Of a DNA stretch of 64,000 bases, positions 25,490 through 56,548 are shown one piece after another (the first letter of the stretch is position 1; every line of letters starts with the position of its first letter). The position numbers were made by a program, and so were the translations under genes. The notes under the pieces were generated by a model. The model did not search any database and had not been told where the DNA came from. It was given only the letters and a program-made list of their open reading frames with translations. The stretch comes from Lates calcarifer (Eukaryota > Chordata > Actinopteri > Centropomidae). The stretch lies in assembly GCF_001640805.2 (NCBI RefSeq), contig NC_066852.1, positions 12,612,194 to 12,676,193 on the forward strand, read 5' to 3'.

Positions 25490-25744
25490 TGGATATAAAC
25501 CCCAGGCTTTGTCCCGCCCTAAGACACGATTGGCTTTTGGAATGGAAATAGTCAAGTATGATTGGCTTTGAGAGGTCAAAGGGAAGAGGAAGTCAGTGAC
25601 TATTGGTGTAACTGTTTTTGTCTCAGACCAATCACGGTGGACCTTAAGACAGATAGACGAAGGCGATTGGCTGTTATTCTCCATGTTTGCTGTGAGAGGG
25701 TCATACGTAGAAGAGGCGGACATAGAAAACCAATCCAGCGTCTT
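25490..25744 (-). promoter_or_regulatory. h2ax: h2ax promoter: TATA-like box and CCAAT array
   Basis: A TATA-like string (GTTTATATCC on the minus strand) lies at 25500-25491, about 66 bases upstream of the ATG. Upstream of it, CCAAT boxes read on the minus strand at 25533-25529, 25565-25561, 25606-25602 and 25670-25666. Two more CCAATs are on the plus strand at 25628-25632 and 25740-25744. Repeated CCAAT boxes (NF-Y sites) are usual for histone promoters. The exact transcription start is not determined. Confidence 0.7.
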
Positions 25745-25749
25745 CCCTC

Positions 25750-26068
25750 CAGCTTCAAAGTTTTTGGCGCGTTTACAAATTCAGTAGCGAGATCATTGAG
25801 TGAAAGTTATCAGTTATGCAGAATTTAAGAGTATTCAACGAGAACACTTGGATCTCTTAAATCATTTAAACATTTTGTACATCCCGGCCTGTGAGAATAA
25901 TGAACCACACAAAGAGGGTACACTCATGAGCTTTTACATAAAAGCAGTAATTTTAAACAATGACATACAATGGTCTTAGAGTGATTGCATAATACCTCCT
26001 ACAATAATATATAAAATAGCTAAAAGTATTCCAGAGAAAGAGACAGACTTACTGAGCTTCAAAAATAA
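25750..26068. other. short intergenic gap between h2ax promoter and c2cd2l 3' end
   Basis: AT-rich sequence with no reading frame of note. It separates the h2ax promoter from the likely 3' end of c2cd2l; the two genes are arranged tail to head on the minus strand. Confidence 0.5.
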
Positions 26069-26074
26069 TTTATT
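26069..26074 (-). terminator. c2cd2l: candidate polyadenylation signal of c2cd2l
   Basis: AATAAA on the minus strand, 1.54 kb after the c2cd2l stop. If used, the gene has a long AT-rich 3' UTR (27614 to about 26050). No other gene is seen in that stretch. Confidence 0.4.
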
Positions 26075-27614
26075 TGCAATAAATTAAACATTTTAAATAT
26101 AACAACAGAAATTATACACATCTTAAATTTTGCAGCCTGTTTCACATTCCAGCCACATAAATATATGTACGTAATGTGCCTTTAGACAATGAAGTGGCTT
26201 TGTTAATTTCTTCAGCATTTTTTAATTGGTTGTAATTTTGTACAGCACATGGTATGTGTCCATTAGCGTCCTTCTGACAGCGAACACTGACTCCATATCT
26301 TTTTGATCCCTTTTAACAGCTATTCTTTTATTGGTGTAAATAAAAATGAAAAGTAAAATCAGAGTGATTTAGCTTGGTTGTTCCAAAGTCTCATAATTAA
26401 TGCAGAATGCAAATAAAAGACAAAACACAAATAGCCAAAAATGCATGTACATTTTTACATACTGGTTCTGTTTGCATTTGAAGGATGCTGCAGGTTTCCC
26501 CAAATCTCTGGTTACTAGTAGCAATTCAATTTCTAGCCCTGGGCATGTCCATCCATCACCTGTTCATAAACCTTGACAATCTTGTTGCTCATGGTGCCTC
26601 AGCAAAGCATCTCCTAACCCCTCCTTGAGACCTCTAAAAACTGCAGCACTGTTACAACTCATGTCAGACCTCAGTTTGTTTAAAAAGAAACATAATATGA
26701 CAAATGTTACTTAGGACTTATTTAGATTATGAGATTACATGTCAGCAGTTCAGTTTAAAGTTTAAACTCTGCCCAGCTTGAAGAGTCCTCTAGAGATCCA
26801 GGCTGGTTGAAGTTTCAAAAGCAAGCTAAAATGCATTTATGAGCTAAATGTCAAATGAAATTCCACAGAAAGTACCTTTATAAAATAAAACGAACAATAA
26901 ATATGTTAGATTTTCTGCTTCTTATATAAGATACAACATTGAACAATATTCTAAAACCAATGTATGAGAAATTATGAATGGACATTACAGCTAGATTAAG
27001 ACTGATTTTCGTGAACACACTTAAAAACACAGCAATGTTTCTATTTTTACAGTGTTATGCAACTATGATGACTTGTGTTTTTTGGGAGCAAAATAAATAG
27101 CACTTGTTTCATGAGAACCACATAATAATAAATTACTTTACACAACCCAGGAACTTAATATGTGCTGTTAAGAAACTTTGAAGTCCAAAGTGCAGCCAAT
27201 AATCTTATACTGGTATTTTCTATCATGGTAGTTTAAGAGCATTTCCACTATTGGTCACAATTAAACACTCCCACTATACTTTGTGTTCAAATAGGGCATA
27301 CAGCATTTCATTGTACTTATTCCCTTCTGCTCACTGAGCAGCAGATTTCTCCTTGAAATATAATAATCACATTTAAACCTCAGTGATGTGATTAAACATG
27401 ACTTCTGTCCTGAAGGTGCAGTAATTTCTTTTCCAGAGGAAAGCCCTCCCAGAGGTATCCTCCTTTCGACTTGTACAGGTGACAACCCGCCTGGGGTGTT
27501 CGACCTGTCACAAACTGGACTCACGGTGTACTTGTTCTTCTGACGGTACCAACACAGGCTTTAGAAAGGTCCTGCTAGGTCAGGGTGACCCATGTCCTAC
27601 CCTAACAATGATAC

Positions 27615-42787
<15,173 letters not shown>

Positions 42788-43160
42788 CACCGCCTCCTGG
42801 AGCCTCTCATATCATCAGGTTCAGATGGGAAATACCAGGACTTGTCAGTCAGAGCAGATCAGCCTGCGAGTGGAAGCAAAACAGTCAGGCATCTTGATTA
42901 CAGGGTACTTAACACGCTATAACTGAGGAATACCCCAAAATACACAGGGGATTCACAAAGCTCCTATTACCTCCTTGACTTTATTTGCTTGTTTCAGGTC
43001 ACATTAAAACACTGCTTGTGTGTTTATGAAGCAGAAGCCCACGCGCTGCAAACTGCGTTAACGTTATGCAGATGTCTAAAATATGACCCATGCATTAAAA
43101 AGAGGACGACGCGGCGCAGGTTAACGGACAAAAACTCAGATAATGAAGCTGCCAACCTAC

Positions 43161-43300
43161 CGTTTAACTTAGACTGTCCAGGCTCCAGGCTGCTGGGAAT
43201 CGAAAGCACGGCATCGGTAACATGAAGCTGGCTTCATGGCGATACGCTGCGCTGTCAACAACAAATGTGTTTGTCCCATCTCCGAGTCACCAGGGACGTT
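43161..43300 (-). other. c2cd2l: possible non-coding first exon and promoter region of c2cd2l
   Basis: A donor-like ACG|GTAGGT on the minus strand has its exon edge at 43161, in the CpG-richer stretch 43050-43520, 370 bases upstream of the c2cd2l ATG. The upstream limit is arbitrary. A matching acceptor near 42790-42830 is not clear, so this is tentative. Confidence 0.3.
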
Positions 43301-45293
43301 TCGACTGGTGTGTGCCCGCTGTCATCTATTGATTCAAAAACAAGCCTTCTGCTCCCTGTTGGTGCATTACAGGCTGCAGTGGGTTTAAAATATCCGCTGA
43401 TTGAACCCTCCTACCTCTACAACGTCTCTACAATGATGATTTGACAAAGAGCGGCCGCGGCCAACAGGTGGCGCTGCAGGGTACAAACGCAACGGCAACA
43501 AGGAAGTGAAAGGCGCGGCCTTCAAAATAAAAGCAAAAACCTTAAAACGTTAAAAAATGAAAGCAATCCATCCTTAGTCGTTTATTACCAACCGAGCAAA
43601 GGATTCACAGTGTGTCAGCTGGCTTTTGGGAATTGTATTACTTGCCAATTTCTTTGTGAATGTTTACCACTTAAGTAGAGCATCACCTGGGTCCTTCATT
43701 ATTACATGATGGCCCAAACTGTAACCGCTTTTTTATATTGTGCTCATTTGATGCATAATGCTTAGTAAAATTGTGTTAAACCAAATTTCTACCCACTAAT
43801 TTACACACAGAAAACCGAGACCATGTGGTATTGTTCCAGCATGGCCCATTGGTTAGTCTCAGGACAAGTTATAATGAAGCTGATATCTTCAGCATGTGGT
43901 GTGCTCTCTTTTTAATGTGAAGGTCATTGGGCCCCTGGATACATGTATCAAGGAGCAAATGTTGGTCTCAGGTGCCCACCAACAAGTTAATGTTGCCATG
44001 CCCCTCTATCTGTACCAACACACTCACTTTTGTGCTGCTTTACACTTCTCCTTTACCATAGTTGAGAGGAAAAACTTTTTTACTTGACTAAAATGTATTA
44101 TCTTATTATCTATCGTATTATTATCGTATTATCTATCTTAAATGTAGTATCACTTTGCCAATTAAACAGACGGTGCACCTATGACATATGCTGCTTTATT
44201 ATGGGTTTAAATTAAATGAGCTCTATCTCAACCAGCCACAAGTACAATGCAACTTACACAATGTATCAGTAAGATTAACCTAATAGAATGATTTTTAGTG
44301 CCTTTACTTATGACATTTAATGTTCATTTTGCTGATGATACCTTTGTGGTTTTGCTTTAGTAATATTTTAAATGTAGGACTTGTAATAAAGTCGTTTTTT
44401 AGATTGTTGTCACTTTTATTAAAGGATGAGAACTTCCTCCACCACCGATCTGTTGGCTTTATCTTACATAAAGTCAGAATTATGTGCCTTCCCCCTGACA
44501 CTATTTCATGTCTCTTATTTTATGGAGGCTGAAGATTATTTATTCAAATGTCACATTGCCTCCTGCACATTTATAGGTTTTAATTAATATATTTACATTA
44601 TACACTAACTTGTTTAATTATTTATTAATTACTTTAACCCCGTAACGTTACCACCGTCATCTTTATGAAGAAAGAAAGAAAGATTGAAGTGTTTGCTTAA
44701 AAAAAAAAAAGTTTTTGGCAAGGGTTCAGTTGGCAGTTCACTTCCGTGTCACATCGGCAGTGGCAGGAAACTGACGGTAAATGTTTGTTTAGACCATGGA
44801 TGCATGGTTTACACGTGTGTCAAGCGAGCGATAGAGGTGTACAGCAATAGTTGTATTAAATCGAGCAAGACAACAAATTATATTTTCTCACCAAATTCCC
44901 ATAAACAAACTCTTGTTTCCAGTCATACGCTTTATCTTTCTGGCCAATAAAGCGTTGGAGACGTTTTATTTTGAAGAGTTCTGCCGGAAACGCCGCCCTC
45001 TTGTCACACAGGGGACTTGACGGTTAAACAGATCACAGACGTGGAGTTAGACAGTGCGAACAGATAACAGCATCAACAACCCGTAATGAAAGATGGTATG
45101 GATTACCATTGTGACTTGTGGACTTATTTTTCTCTGACACCGGAATTACGGAGATGCATTTTGTTCTAAAAATGACGGTATGACATGTTTTTACTTCAGT
45201 GAAGAAACCAAAGCTCGTTCATCGATCGCCTAAAGAGGCAACGTCAGATTAGCTAGGAACGTGATTTGATCTGTTAGAGACAGACCCACCAAA
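43301..45293. other. intergenic region between divergent c2cd2l and dpagt1
   Basis: About 2 kb separate the two divergently transcribed genes. Both edges are relatively CpG-rich: 43430-43520, and 44970-45060 with a CCGGAAAC ETS-like site near 44982. The middle (43550-44930) is AT-rich and shows no gene. Confidence 0.5.
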
Positions 45294-48525
<3,232 letters not shown>

Positions 48526-49500
48526 ACAGCTCTCTGGGAAACAGGGGAGAATGCTGACTGAGAAAATATGATATTGTTGTGGAAGGCTTCATCTGCCTTT
48601 TAATAGATCCCGTTACCTCACTGTTACTTTTCTGCCTCAAACTCTACCTGCAGTAAAGACTCAGTGCAAGGTTTAAAGCTATATTTCACTTGGGTAGAAC
48701 ATTTTCACACATAGGCATAAACGACTAAAGGTCTTACATCAACAGCACTGTCTGTCATCCTCCATTGGGTTTCAGTAACCACAAGTGGGAAAATGTGACT
48801 GGATCTGAACTATCTTGTGTGTGTCTATTTTTGTACTGGGTTTTGTAAAGAAAAGTACAAGTGAGGATGACTTTTGATGGAGAAGTGCTCTACACAGATA
48901 AAATATAGTCACATAGTGGTCAATTGCTTGTATCTGCTGTTGAAGAAAAAATGGCAGAGGGAAAATTTACTCACTCATACTTAATTTTGCATGATTATTA
49001 AACCATGCAACATGGGTGGAATTTTTTTTTTGGTTTGGTTTGGTTTTTTTTTTTTTTTTTTCTCATTATTTGTTTTTACCTCTGAAAAAACGCACACAGG
49101 ATGGTGATTGTGAAGAAAAGCAGTAAAAAGATAAGCAAGTCATTAATAGTCTGAAGATTGTCATTGTCAATTAGGTGAAGGCAGGTAAGCAGAGTGGATA
49201 TTAGATGGTATGAAATGAGATTATAGTGTCTGGGTTGTTACTTAAGGTCTATGGAAGGTGAAGGGTGTCCTGACAACAAAAATGAACAACTGATTGTATA
49301 CCTTTCTTGGTATTATTGGATACATTGCTGTATTTTTATGACTGAAAAGCATTTTTCCCTCAAAGGTTCAGCAAACATCAATGTGAAGTCAACTGGCACT
49401 GGACTATTTTGTTTAGGAATATAACTACATGTAAGAAATTGTTTACTGTTGAGATGGAAGGCTCAAATTCAGAAATAAAAGCTGAGAAAATTAAGATCTA
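48526..49500 (+). other. dpagt1: dpagt1 3' UTR
   Basis: AT-rich sequence from the dpagt1 stop to just beyond AATAAA at 49474-49479, including a poly(T)/(GGTTT)n stretch at 49021-49062. No coding sequence is seen. Confidence 0.6.
49474..49479 (+). terminator. dpagt1: polyadenylation signal AATAAA, dpagt1
   Basis: First clear AATAAA downstream of the dpagt1 stop codon on the plus strand, about 950 bases after it. Confidence 0.55.
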
Positions 49501-50325
49501 AGATTGTGCCATCATTATTGTATGCAGTGTTGGAATTAGTATTCAGAGCCTTAATTAAAAGTAGCAATACCACAGTGCAAAAATACTATAGTACTAATAG
49601 TATTAAATGTCCTGCAGAGTCAGTTAGAGCTTTTCACAGATATACTGGTATAGATGTATATGTCAACCAATAAATAACAAGAAACTGCATTAGGTATTAA
49701 ATGTTATTGACTAAATATTTAAATTGAAGAATTAATGTCAGCCTAAAAAATCTAGTTAGCTCCACTAATAATAAAATCCTAATCTGTAAGTAGCAAAGTA
49801 AATGAAAATCAAGATACAACAGAAAATGTGTACTTAATTACGGTACTTATGTAAATGTACATAGTTACTTTGCAGCACTAACTCTTTCAAATTGTTGACG
49901 AAAAATTCAAAAGGGGGAATTTGAGGCGGAACAAAAAGCACTTGGAACTATTAAATAGTACAGCTTTGTTTCTGGGGAAACATATGCGCTGCACACAGCG
50001 CGCGTTTCTTGTGCTTGGTCGCAACAACTCCGATGTTTACATCATGCCACTGCTTTTTTTTATTATCAGCAACCAGGTGTGTTGAGGCTGCTATTCACAT
50101 AGGAATTTGCTTTTAATGCTTCCCGTTTGTCGGACAGTTGAACAACGCTGTCTGTCAGGCTCTGTTAGAGCTGGTCAGTGTTTTACAGTCACTGGTTACA
50201 GTTACCAACCAGCACCTGGTGTTAGCTAACAGACGACAGGTGATGGTCAAACCTGAGGAACGGCATTAGCAGCTTCAGTCTGGGTGTAAACTACGCTAAA
50301 TTTAGCCCCTGTTTGAGTCATAGAG
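49501..50325. other. intergenic region and hinfp promoter
   Basis: AT-rich sequence up to about 49960, then a CpG-containing segment (including 'gcgctgcacacagcgcgcg' near 49990) leading into the hinfp start. The latter probably contains the hinfp promoter and 5' UTR; no TATA box is obvious. Confidence 0.45.
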
Positions 50326-53300
50326 ATGCCTCCCAACAAACGGATACAGAAGAAAACACTTAAATTGGAGTGTGAATGGGGTCCGTGTCAGGAGTCGTTC
50401 AGTCGGATGGAAAACTTCTGCAAGCATGCAGAGGGTCACCTTAGTGCTTTGAACATGGCGGAGGAGGACGAAGAAGAAGCAGAAGGTGAGGAGTATTTTG
50501 CTTTGTAATTCACAGTATCTGACTATGGCCCGTTTTGGCTGGTGCCAGTAATGTTGAAACAGAGCGTACTTCCGACAATGATATAAGAGACTAATCTAAA
50601 GATGGTGGGGCATTGGTGCATTTTTCACTGATTTGAATCTGTACTGCAGCACGGTAGATTGAAATGAATAAAGTTAAGGTGCTACATTATGACCAGAAAG
50701 TGTGGTGTTCTTCACTGGTAAAGTCACCTGGCTGAGATCAATTTCACTGAGCATCTGTTTGACTTGCTGAAGATCGGACTGAAGGCTAAAGCCCTCAAAA
50801 TACGTAAAAAAGTGAAGATGGTACTGTCCAGGTCTGGCAGATGATGACTAAGGAAGATTGTAAGTTGTAGACTTCAGCTAGTCATTGATTACAATTGATT
50901 TACAGTCACATATTAAATGTAACCACTTTATGTACCTGTTTTATTTTGTCACCTGAAACTAGGTGAATCAGTATAAAAAGGACTATTTCCTCTTTTTTAT
51001 TTGATGTGCATCTAAACGCTGAAGTTGTCACTTTAGTCAAATAGTTCTTGCTTCATTTTACACCTCATGCTGTTAAATGATAGATGACAAACAAGTCCAA
51101 ATGAAGATGATGTCCACTGATAAAAAGTCTTTGCTTCTTGTGCCCAGCGGAGAGAAACTGTCTCTGGAGAGACTGTGGTTTCTGTTCTGTGGAGGGTCCT
51201 GAAGAGTTGCGAAGACACCTGTTCTTTCACTGTTACCACACTAAGCTGAAGCAGTTGGGCCAGCAGATGCTCAATGCCCAGCCAGAAATCGGCAGCTGCT
51301 CCATCGGCTACCAGAACCGCAACATCATCCCTGAAATCCCAGACAATTTTATCTGCCTTTGGGAGGAATGTGAGGTACAGTTGACAACAGACTGCATCTA
51401 TGAAACATACTACACCAACAAATAACATCTTGTCAGTTATTACTCATGGCATCAATTCAGTAACTTGATGTACAGTAATAGCTTTGGATATGTTGTGACA
51501 AATGATATTAAGTGCTAGGAAATTTTGATTTATTGACTTGACCGTAGGGTGCACACCGCTGAGATAAAGGGAAGGATTTCTACTCTTAAATGTCCATGAA
51601 ATAGAGATGAACCTTATTCTTTCTAAACTCTAAATATTTCTGCCGATGCACTAAAATGTTCTGTTCATATTTGTCCAAGCAACCACCATATGAAAACCCT
51701 GAGTGGTTCTACCGACATGTGGAGATGCATAGCCTGTGCATAGATATACCAGCAGGAGACTGTGAATTCCCAATACGCTGTGGATGGAAAGGTAAATAAT
51801 GTAACATGGTTTATGGTGAAAAAGGTTTAAAAGGTTGAGTAACTATTCTGTGTCATATTCATGATATGGGATTCTTGATTCCAAACCTGCAACTGTCACT
51901 CTCCAGATTGTGAAGCCACTGCTAAAGGCCGTCCTAAGCTGCGGGAGCATCTGCGCAGCCATACCCAGGAGAAGGTAGTGGCGTGTCCAGGCTGTGGGGG
52001 GATGTACGCCAGCAACACCAAGCTGTTTGACCACATCATACGACAGAGCGCCATGGAAGGCAATAACCTGTCAGAAATATGACTAATAACAATGCTTGCA
52101 TCCTATCTAGGATTCAAATTTAACAGGATTTCTTTATGTGCTTGTGCGTGCTGTAGGTCAGAGGTTCCAGTGTTCTCACTGTTCCAAACGTTTTGCAACA
52201 GAAAGACTGTTGAGAGACCACATGAGGACCCACGGTCAGTTCCACCTTCATCGCTCCATCAGTATAATCAGTCGTTATCACAGAGTTCCCCTTGACTTAA
52301 AAAATTAAGTGAGGCCATAAAACATCAGACTGCTCCTTTCACATGTTTGAACCATGCAACTATTGCCATAAACCTCAACTCTCTAGACCAATGCATCCAG
52401 TGTATAACTCGCCTTGAAAAGAAATCCCTGTGATCAATGTCTGTGTTGCTATAGCAACAGTGACAGGGTTTAAAATAAAAAATTCATAACATGACATAAG
52501 TATAAGTAAAAATAGCTCCTTATAACATCTATTTTTAACCAGTGGATCGTGTGATTGAGGGAATCCTGTTAACAACAAACACTGCTGCATTGTTATTAGC
52601 GGATTTAATCTCATCACTGGTTTGTCTTTTTCCTTTTCTTGTTGGTACAGTGAGTCATTACAAATGTCCACTCTGTGACATGACTTGTCCGTCGCCCTCT
52701 TCACTGCGCAACCATATCAAGTTCCGCCACAGCAACGAGAAGCCATACAGCTGTGAATACTGCGAATACAGGTATCACATCCACTGAAGCTGCAGCAGTG
52801 CAACTCAGCATTAGACTGTTGGCACACACGTGCATCGAAGTTTTCCTCTGTTTGTGTTTTTAGCTGTAAGAATCTGGTCGATTTGCGCAAACACCTGGAC
52901 ACCCACAGCAGCGAGCCGGCGTTCCACTGCGACGTTCCTGGCTGTGGTTTCACCTCCCGTACCCTTGGTACCATGAAGATTCATCACAAAAGAGAGCATG
53001 AGGTAAAAGAGGGGGAACTCTTAAAAATTGTTGATTTGCACTCTCTTTGGGAATTTTAATATCATTCTGCAACGTTTCCCTTCTGTAATCAGGGCAGTTT
53101 TGTAGCTCGCTACAAGTGCCATGTGTGTGGTCAGTGCTTCACCAGGGGCAACAACTTAACAGTCCATCTGCACAAAAAGCACCAATTCAAATGGCCCTCT
53201 GGACACCCCAGGTTCAGGTAAGTCTTGCATCAAATCATACAGTAGTGGTGACTTTGAGATGTGTGGAGTATTGTAGCACCAATGACCTGTTTATCACTCT

Positions 53301-53669
53301 GTCAGGTACAAAGAGCATGAAGATGGCTTCTTGCGGCTGCAGCTGATTCGCTACGAGAGCGTGGAACTGACCGAGCAGTTGATGAGGGAAAGGCAAAACA
53401 GGCAAGCGGAGGAGGATGAGGACGGCAGCCAGGCTGAGGGACAGGAGCTGGAGGACGGATCTGCAGGTGCAGCTCCTTCAGAGTTGCAGGTAGAACTGAG
53501 AGGGGTGCTGCTGGAGGAGCAGAGGACTGAGGACCCGACCATGAGCGCAGAGGAGAGTGGCCAGGAAGAGGGCATGTTGTACGTTCTCACCGGAGGTTTG
53601 TCACAAGCAGAGGAGGACTCTGCCATGCTGCTGGATCCTGCTCAACAGCAAGGAATGCAGATAGTTTGA
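50326..53669 (+). CDS. hinfp: hinfp, histone H4 transcription factor (MIZF)
   Basis: C2H2 zinc-finger activator of histone H4 genes at the G1/S transition (with NPAT), also known to bind MBD2. Exons: 50326-50485, 51148-51374, 51680-51791, 51907-52059, 52157-52234, 52651-52771, 52864-53002, 53093-53217, 53306-53669; 492 residues (human 517). Conserved segments seen: [113 protein letters not shown] and [16 protein letters not shown], making a tandem finger array. The C-terminus is acidic and Gln/Glu-rich, ending GMQIV. Frame requires exon 4 to end at 52059 before GC rather than GT (AAG|GCAATA), a GC-AG intron; the frame otherwise hits TGA at 52080-52082. The polyadenylation signal is at 53844-53849. 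Confidence 0.97.
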
Positions 53670-53843
53670 CCACCAACGGTCCTGCGTCCACATCCTATAC
53701 AGGAGAGGACATTCTGTAATCAGCTCTGTTGTTTCACAGACACATGGCAAGTGTATGAAGACTTTTGTGGAATTTCTTACCCTTTAATGAAAGCCGGTAC
53801 AGAGCTGTAGCTTAGTTTTTAAAAAGAAAGTGAATGACTGGAT

Positions 53844-53849
53844 AATAAA
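53844..53849 (+). terminator. hinfp: polyadenylation signal AATAAA, hinfp
   Basis: AATAAA 175 bases after the hinfp stop codon, giving a compact 3' UTR. Confidence 0.7.
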
Positions 53850-55339
53850 TTAAAACATCTAAATTAAGGGACACATGCTCCAAGGTCTTGACTATCAGCC
53901 TATATTAGGTAATAAACCTTTTTTATGTGTTTTGTTTGCTAATGTTGAGCTTGTGGGGAACCTGTTTGCCATTATTTTTAAATTATTTTCAATTCATTCA
54001 TTGTACTACAACATTGTGAGATACATGGATACTAATGCTGCAGTGCCTAGTGGCTGGTCATTCTCTTTTAGATGGGAAAGCTGTCCCATATTCAGAAATA
54101 GTCACAGCCACACCTATTGACGATTTAGAATATGAGTCACAGAAGTGGTGTGTTTGCATTAATATTCACCATAATGTGTAGAATCCAGCAAAGAGGGAAA
54201 GTGTGTTATTTTTTTGGACACTGACAACTTGAATAAACTTGTGACACAAAATGTTTGCAATAATCGCATTTGAATTAGTTGGATTTTTTAAAATTATTAT
54301 TCAGAGTAAAAACAAGTTAAATGTTCCACAAAATTCCTGTTAACGGCTTTTAACAAGTCATTTGGAGGAAAATGCATCGCTTTACTTCATTTCATGACTT
54401 TCAGGAAGTTACATTTTAAGTATTCACCATCTGAACTAGCATTATAGCGCCCCCTGTTGAATAAAATTGTTCTACTTCCCCTCTATTTTATGATTCAATT
54501 GGACTGCACTGGAATGGATGTGTTACTAAAATGTACTTACTGAGGTTTTAGTAGACAAACAGATATTGGGTGAGTGTAAACTAAAATGTTGGCCTTCTAG
54601 TATTATTGACTTGTAAATGAGGCGTGTCTATTAAATAACAAGACTAGGTTTATGTAAATCAAACCAGCTTTAAACAAATTATTTAATAGCCACACATCCG
54701 TATATAGTCTTACAGTTTATTCTTGTTACAGGTTTCATGCATGTGAGTTGAAATGTTTTTGCCCAGATGACAAAACACACTGGATAGATACTTTGTATAC
54801 AAGCTAATCTTCTTAGTAAGTTTTTCCCCAATTTGATAAAAGCGTATCATTTTCCACCTAAAAATGTGTATATGCTGTTTTTTATTCTACTGCTTAAAAG
54901 TACGTACTGTCACTGCTTTGAAAAATTTGCTTTGCAAATATTCAGACAACATTCAGAATCCTTGTCGGCTGGCGACACAATGTGATCTTCTCATCCCCCT
55001 TTTTGCTTTGATTTTATTAAGGCTCTGGCAATGAGTTGAATTGAATCATGACAATCTCTGCCAAAGCCATGAGTCCAGTCACAGCATTATTTACAGTGCG
55101 TAGTGGCATTAGCTGTGTGTGGAAGATTAGGCAGTACACAAGAGCTTAGTTTAAGTGTTACTTACTGCTCTCTGCTTCCTCACTCTGTGGTCAGGGAAAT
55201 CGCCTCCACTGGGACAGCTTCTAATGGCTTCATGTCTGTTGACCTTGCAAGGATGATGATGACTTATAGTTTGCTGGTCAGTTCCCAGATCCATTGGCAG
55301 ATTTTTCACGGGAAGTGATTGCACCAAAAGACTGGCACG
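53850..55339. other. intergenic region, hinfp to the CCP-protein gene
   Basis: About 1.5 kb of AT-rich sequence with no recognisable exon or repeat. The promoter of the downstream gene must lie near its right end, but no TATA box is evident. Confidence 0.5.
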
Positions 55340-56548
55340 ATGAGGTTTTATCCACTGCTGCTGTTGTCATTGTTTGGATCCTTCCAGAGAGGAAACTGTC
55401 AGACGCCTGGATGGATTGGAGAGGTAGAAGGTAGTGGTAAGACCATAATGCTGATGTTGCTTTTCGGTAATGTTCTGGTGTCTGACTCATGGGACTGGGC
55501 TTATTACATTGTGGTAACAGTTCTTATGGATCCTTATATAACAGCAATAATAACATCTTCATTAATGTTGGCCTTGTAGTCATTTCCATTCATTTAAGTT
55601 TGTTTTTTTGTTTGTTTTTTTTTACTGTAGGTGAGACAGAATGGATTCCCGAACCAGATTACATAGATGACACATATTGGTCCGGGTCAGCACCTCTTTG
55701 TGTAGGAGGCTGTAAGGCGCTACACCAGGAACTGAGGAGAGATCGCTGTGGGGACTCGAGCTGCTGCTGGCTCGGCTACAAGTCCCTGTGCAGAGGTGAG
55801 ACTTAGCCTGAAGCTATTGCTGACATTCTGATAGAACCACTTGCACACAGAGAAACTAAAGTGACTGTCTAGCCAACCTGTTGTGCTTTACTTTTGCCTT
55901 TTCTTCCCCTTGTGTGGCAGTGAACTGTGGGCGTCCAGATGTGGACTATAATGGTGTAGTTTACGGTAATGACTGGTGGGTGGGCTCTGTGGTGAGGTAC
56001 GCCTGTCGCCCTGGCTTCATGCTGGTGGGAGAGCCTACCAGATTTTGCCAGCCCAATGGTCTCTGGACACCGAGACCTACCTGCCTCCGTAAGTAAACAC
56101 TGACCACAGTGACACAAAGATGTTATGATTCCTTTCAGATCATCATAAGGTTTACTCTATGTCTCCTGTAGGAATGTGTCAGCGGGGACGCATTGAAGTA
56201 AGCGAGAGGGAACTAAATGGGACCTGCAACTCCACCTGCGCTTATAAGAGCTACTTTGGCCCACCCAAACAAGGCTGCACTCGGATGAACAACTGCAAGA
56301 AGAAGGAGACGGGCTGGAAGAGGTTCTTTGCGCAATGTGTCCCATGCATTTGCGACTGCGCTATATCATGTGGTGAGTAGTTTCCTCGCCACACTCAGGC
56401 ATAAATGATGAACTTGTTGAACTGACGTGATGTGAGCATTTTGCAGTGTTGTCTCAGCGCAAATACACTTGAATGTGGTTAATTATTGCTTTGAACTTTG
56501 AGCACAAGTTTGCTGTTTGTCCTTTTATTTTTAGCATCTGCAGGTTAA
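55340..56548 (+). CDS. small secreted cysteine-rich protein with one sushi/CCP domain
   Basis: Not recognised as a named gene. Exons 55340-55436, 55631-55795, 55921-56088, 56172-56372 and 56535-56548 are joined by GT-AG introns, all phase 1, giving 214 residues. The start ATG at 55340 begins a signal peptide (MRFYPLLLLSLFGS, cleavage probably near GNC/Q). Exon 2 encodes an acidic stretch (WIPEPDYIDDTYW) and a cysteine cluster (CVGGC, CGDSSCC). Exon 3 is one CCP/sushi module, with VNCGRPDV, RYACRPGFMLVG, TRFCQPNGLW and PTC showing the four cysteines and the tryptophan. Exon 4 adds a second cysteine-rich segment (CNSTC, GCTRMNNCKKKETGW, CVPCICDCAISC), and the last exon supplies only ASAG and the stop. 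Family knowledge of CCP modules suggests an extracellular binding or complement-related role, which is inference. An alternative donor at 55430 would also keep phase. Confidence 0.8.
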
